Part shown: positions 61,024 to 64,000 of the stretch, in pieces
Numbering within the stretch: the first letter of the stretch is position 1
Layout: the number at the start of each line of letters is the position of its first letter
From: Vigna angularis
Taxonomy: Eukaryota; Streptophyta; Magnoliopsida; Fabales; Fabaceae
Direction: 5' to 3'
Assembly: GCF_016808095.1 (NCBI RefSeq)
Contig: NC_068973.1
Location: 26,330,077-26,394,076, forward strand
Length of the DNA: 64,000 nucleotides
The notes under the pieces: model-generated
Seen by the model: only the letters and a program-made list of their open reading frames with translations
The model's database searches: none
What the model was told of the DNA's origin: nothing
Program-made: the position numbers and the translations under genes

Positions 61024-62219
61024 CACTAGTAAAAAATGTTGATTCTGTCACGCCATATACGCTTCGGTCATGCGAAAACCGAAGCATAACACAATATATA
61101 CCTCAGTCACAACTAAACTCGTGGTGGAACTAAGTTATTGCTTCGGTTAACATGAGAACTAGTGCCTATAACACTGCTCAAGACCTCTGCTGCTACTCTG
61201 CTACACCTCTGCTACTCAGTTTGATCTCAGTCTGAAAAGTCAAGCTCCCTATTGCCTCGGTTTATTGGGAAACCGGTGCCTAAACCACTCCCTATTGCCT
61301 CAGTTTGTTGGGAAACCGGTGCCTAAACCACCCCCTACGCCTTGATCTCGCACGACCGTTCCTCTTCCATTTCACTTTTCTTTTTCTTGTTTCTCTTTCT
61401 TCTCTATGCTCTAACCTAAAGCTGCAAGCAGAACACAGCAACCACCAGATCTGGGTTTGCGCTCCCGATCTCTATGCTTCTCCTACGAACCTGAAGTTGA
61501 CGGGAAGTATCTCGCCGGAGGATCTCGCCAGAGGATCTTCAGCCCACGGTGAAGATCTGCGTCGACGGACTGCATTCTTCATTGGTGGCGGTGAAGCGAT
61601 CGGCGACGGCGAAGCTAAGGCTGTTGGCGAAGAACAGAGCGGACGCAGGAGCAGCGGTGCCCTGATTGACGAGTCTGGTGCGGTGCCCGGTCTGGTTCCG
61701 TTACTCCAGTGCAGCGATCCGTGGACGCAGGAGCACGCGGTCACGGCGTTGAAGTCGCTGATTTAGGATCTGATGAGTCTTGCGTTGGTGGAGGAGAACC
61801 AGATCTGGGCGTTGGTTTCGCTGCTATTGAATGGCTCCCACAGAGGGAAGAACTACGCTGTACAAGTTGTGTTCAGTGCGGCAGAACAACCAGATCTGGG
61901 CGGTGAGCGCGGGGGCAGTGAAGTCGCTGGTGGAGCTAGTGGCGGAGGAAGGGAGCGGGATGGTGGACAAGGCGATGGCGGTGCTAAATAGCTTGGCAGG
62001 GATTGCTGCGCTTGTAGAGGCGAGAAGAGGGAGAAGTGGACTGTGCATATCGAAAAAATAAAAAAAAACACGTTATTGCCTCGATTATCTAAGAACCGAG
62101 GCATAATCCTATCTCGTTTTAACCCGGTTCAGAACCGAGGCATAAAACCACCCCTTTTTACCTCGTCCGTATATGCTTCGGTTGCAGAACCGATGCCATA
62201 ACCCCGTACTGCACTAGTG
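61024..62219 (+). mobile_element. Non-autonomous CACTA element with captured ARM-repeat gene
   Basis: Left end CACTAGTAAAAAATG, right end ...CTGCACTAGTG, with a perfect AAA triplet on both sides. Subterminal hairpins: GCTTCGGT/AACCGAAGC at 61061-61085; further GCCTCGGTT/AACCGGTGCC pairs at 61250-61330; CCTCGATT/AACCGAGG at 62075-62190. The interior 61440-62040 is GC-rich and derives at least partly from a U-box/ARM gene. Same family as 49811-51537. Confidence 0.88.
61654..62015 (+). pseudogene. ARM-repeat (PUB-like) gene fragment (captured)
   Basis: Blocks in different frames: SGAVPGLVPLLQCSDPWTQE and HAVTALKSLI (to a stop near 61766), then LSLALVEEN, LVSLLLNGSHRGKNYA, LYKLCSVRQN, AVSAGAVKSLVELVAEEGSG and KAMAVLNSLAGI. 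These are consecutive armadillo repeats of the plant PUB/ARM family (At3g01400/At5g58680-like, from memory), but about one repeat is missing between HAVTALKSL and LSLALVEEN. The stretch after EEN and after RQN is replaced by NQIW-type filler. Not functional. Confidence 0.8.
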
Positions 62220-62397
62220 AAATGAGGTCTTTGGTGGTTTGGAGGCACAACTTTGCTCAAAGGAGAGCTAGGAAGGCTGCTACAACTCGTGGGAACACTC
62301 CTTTCTTCCTCTTTGATTCTCCTTCTTCTTCTTTGGCCATTTTGTAAGCTTAAAGCTCTCCATGGAAATGGAGAGTCAAACCCATCTTGTTGGGGAT

Positions 62398-63463
62398 TAG
62401 GGATGGCAACGGGTTGGGTCGGGCACGGATAGTGTGATACCCAAACCCGACCCGCATATAAAAAATGTATTCGTTACTCACCCCGCTACCCGCCAGATAC
62501 CCGCATTAAAACACCCGTCGATTTTTTCTTACCCACGGATACCCGTTGGATACCCATTTTCTTCTGTGTATTATTATCCAAGCTTAGGTGCCAAAAGCAA
62601 AAATAGAAAAAACAAATGCAGCGGGCTGGCCCATTTTCTCTTTTTCAGATCCGAAACCACTAGGGTTTCTTCTTCTCAAACAAATGGGAGCAGCCTCCTT
62701 CTTCTTCTTCCTGCCCCTGGGTCACACGCTCCCTGGTATCTTAGATCTGCACCACATCATCTCATATCTACACCAAAGCATCTCAGATCTGCACTAAAGC
62801 ATCTCATATCTGCCTCTCGTCGTGGTCTCCTCACGTCGTCGACCACTTCGTCCACCACCTCTGCCGTGTTGCCGCAGACTAAGTCGTCACTGTCGCGTGC
62901 GCCTCACTCGAGCTCTAGACTGCACTCAAAGCCTCTAACCCGAAGCTCGTGCCTGTCTTCGTTTCCTCCTCCACTAGCGGCAGCCGACTGTCCTCCGTCC
63001 ACCTAAGATGAGTCTGTTTCTGTTGCGGTTGTAGAGGTCGAAAGCATCGCAGAACTCTTCAGCTCCACCATCTGCGAAGTCAGAGCAACAGAAGGTGGCC
63101 AACTCGATGAGGAATGAGGCATTCTGATTTGAAGAAGAAACCCTAAAGATGGATGTTATTCTAATTTGGAAAAAAACCCTAAAAAGGGATTTGGGCTTGG
63201 CCCAATTTTACAGCAGATTATAGAAAAGAAAGCTTAATTGAAAACTTAGAAAAAAGCACTAAAGGATAAAATTGTAATTTCATTTTTCTAACGGGTAGCG
63301 GATACTCGCGGGTATTGAAAGTGTGATAGCCAAACCCGACCCGTTAACAAGCGGGAATTAAAATACTCGCTACCCACGGGTACCTTTTATCCGCGGGTAT
63401 TAAATACCCCTAGCAGATTTTATCCGCAGATACCCGCAGGTACGGGTTTCTTTGCCATCCCTA
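62398..63463. mobile_element. hAT element, non-autonomous, with GC-rich interior
   Basis: Ends TAGGGATGGCAACGGGT (left) and, inverted on the right, TAGGGATGGCAAAG, with a perfect 8-bp duplication TTGGGGAT (62390-62397 and 63464-63471), the hAT hallmark. Both arms carry inverse 'acccg'/'cgggt' arrays (62400-62550 and 63290-63450). The interior 62640-63120 is C-rich with a 190-codon frame (62434-63006) without recognisable domain. No transposase. Confidence 0.9.
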
Positions 63464-64000
63464 TTGGGGATAGATGTAGCTCTTGAACTATCTTGTATCT
63501 TGTGAATGTTTTGATTATATACACATGCCTCTTTCATTAAATGTCAATTTCTTCTTTTCGCTTTTAATGCTTGCATGTAATGGGGACATTCATGACTCGA
63601 TTTGTAGATTCGTTAGGTTTTGAGAAAAATCTAGTGAACCCTAGGCTTGAAACAAGAGATATAGTGGGAAATTGTGTCTAAGGATGGAACATGACCCATT
63701 AGTTTTCTAAAATCCTAGGTCCTAAGTGGGTTAGCTTCTTGAGTGATCAAGGGCACGCTTAGTGAGAAAACCTAGGCTCTTCCACCTAAGGGATTAGGGC
63801 TAAAGCGTTTTAGTGGGTTGACATTAGTATTTGATGAAAATGAGAGGATTCTATGTGTGCAAGAAAGTGGATTCGGTAAAATCTACCCCTAACAATGTCA
63901 TTTCATACCATTTCTGAGCTTTCTTCGCTCCTAAGTGTCTCCATATGCCAAAGACCATCTTTATTCTTTATGTATTTATTTACTTACACATTTCAAATCA

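Larger units (their letters stand above)
60600..64000 (+). repeat. LTR-like host sequence containing a CACTA and a hAT insertion
   Basis: A core promoter-like TATAAATA at 60723-60730 is followed by a transcribed-leader-like stretch. The sequence continues on both sides of the two inserted elements (60731-61023, 62220-62397, 63464-64000) as one non-coding stretch resembling gypsy LTR U5 sequence. Start and end of the LTR are not seen; the right end may lie beyond the window. Includes 'ctgagcgcc'-type phrases at 60890-60985. Confidence 0.4.

Noticed and set aside
1..64000. tRNA, rRNA or CRISPR features
   Set aside because: No tRNA box pairs or cloverleaf were seen. The direct repeats found are LTR minisatellites or transposon-derived tandem arrays, not CRISPR, and this is plant DNA.

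Overview
The window reads as plant nuclear DNA, most likely from a legume of the Phaseoleae (Vigna/Phaseolus-like). The grounds are AT-rich intergenic DNA, spliced genes with GT-AG introns, plant-specific protein families (chloroplast small heat-shock protein, DUF4228/PADRE, ARP1-type RRM protein, HD-Zip IV, PPR and PUB/ARM fragments) and plant transposons with the CCTCGGTT/AACCGAGG hairpins that I associate with legume CACTA elements. The species is an inference; no search was possible. Exon coordinates come from reading splice sites by eye.

Only five loci look like ordinary host genes: an RRM RNA-binding protein (15.7-17.0 kb, minus), a DUF4228/PADRE protein (38.2-38.7 kb, plus), a chloroplast HSP21-type small heat-shock protein (39.3-40.9 kb, minus, with a heat-shock element upstream), and two related two-exon genes for small secreted peptides (53.9-54.2 and 58.0-58.2 kb, plus). 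A 15-residue Cys-rich ORF at 37.25 kb is a weak extra candidate.

Most of the rest is nested transposons. 1-13.8 kb is a minus-strand Ty1/copia element. An Athila-type Ty3/gypsy element (641-9278, TSD GTCTC) split it near the end of pol, and a MULE carrying a BTB/POZ gene fragment (11978-13389) interrupts its 5' LTR side. 21.86-23.43 kb is a MULE-like element with a perfect 9-bp TSD, and 25.28-27.5 kb is a second one with long terminal inverted repeats. 27.6-35.6 kb is a degenerate minus-strand CACTA element with Transposase_24-like and ULP1-like remains. It is split by a gypsy-type LTR, which itself holds a Tekay-like solo LTR. 42.26-45.98 kb is a degenerate plus-strand copia element. 47.6-49.04 kb is a MULE remnant whose inner terminal repeat is amplified in tandem. 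60.5-64 kb is an LTR-like host sequence holding a small CACTA and a hAT element.

The most notable system is a CACTA family whose ends read CACTAGTAAAAAA, present three times. One copy is large and protein-bearing. Two are short and non-autonomous, and both carry pieces of unrelated host genes: HD-Zip IV plus PPR in 49811-51537, and a U-box/ARM-repeat gene in 61024-62219. With the BTB-carrying MULE, at least four host genes have been copied into transposons here. The paired secreted-peptide genes, one with a short in-frame intron, are the most interesting host loci.
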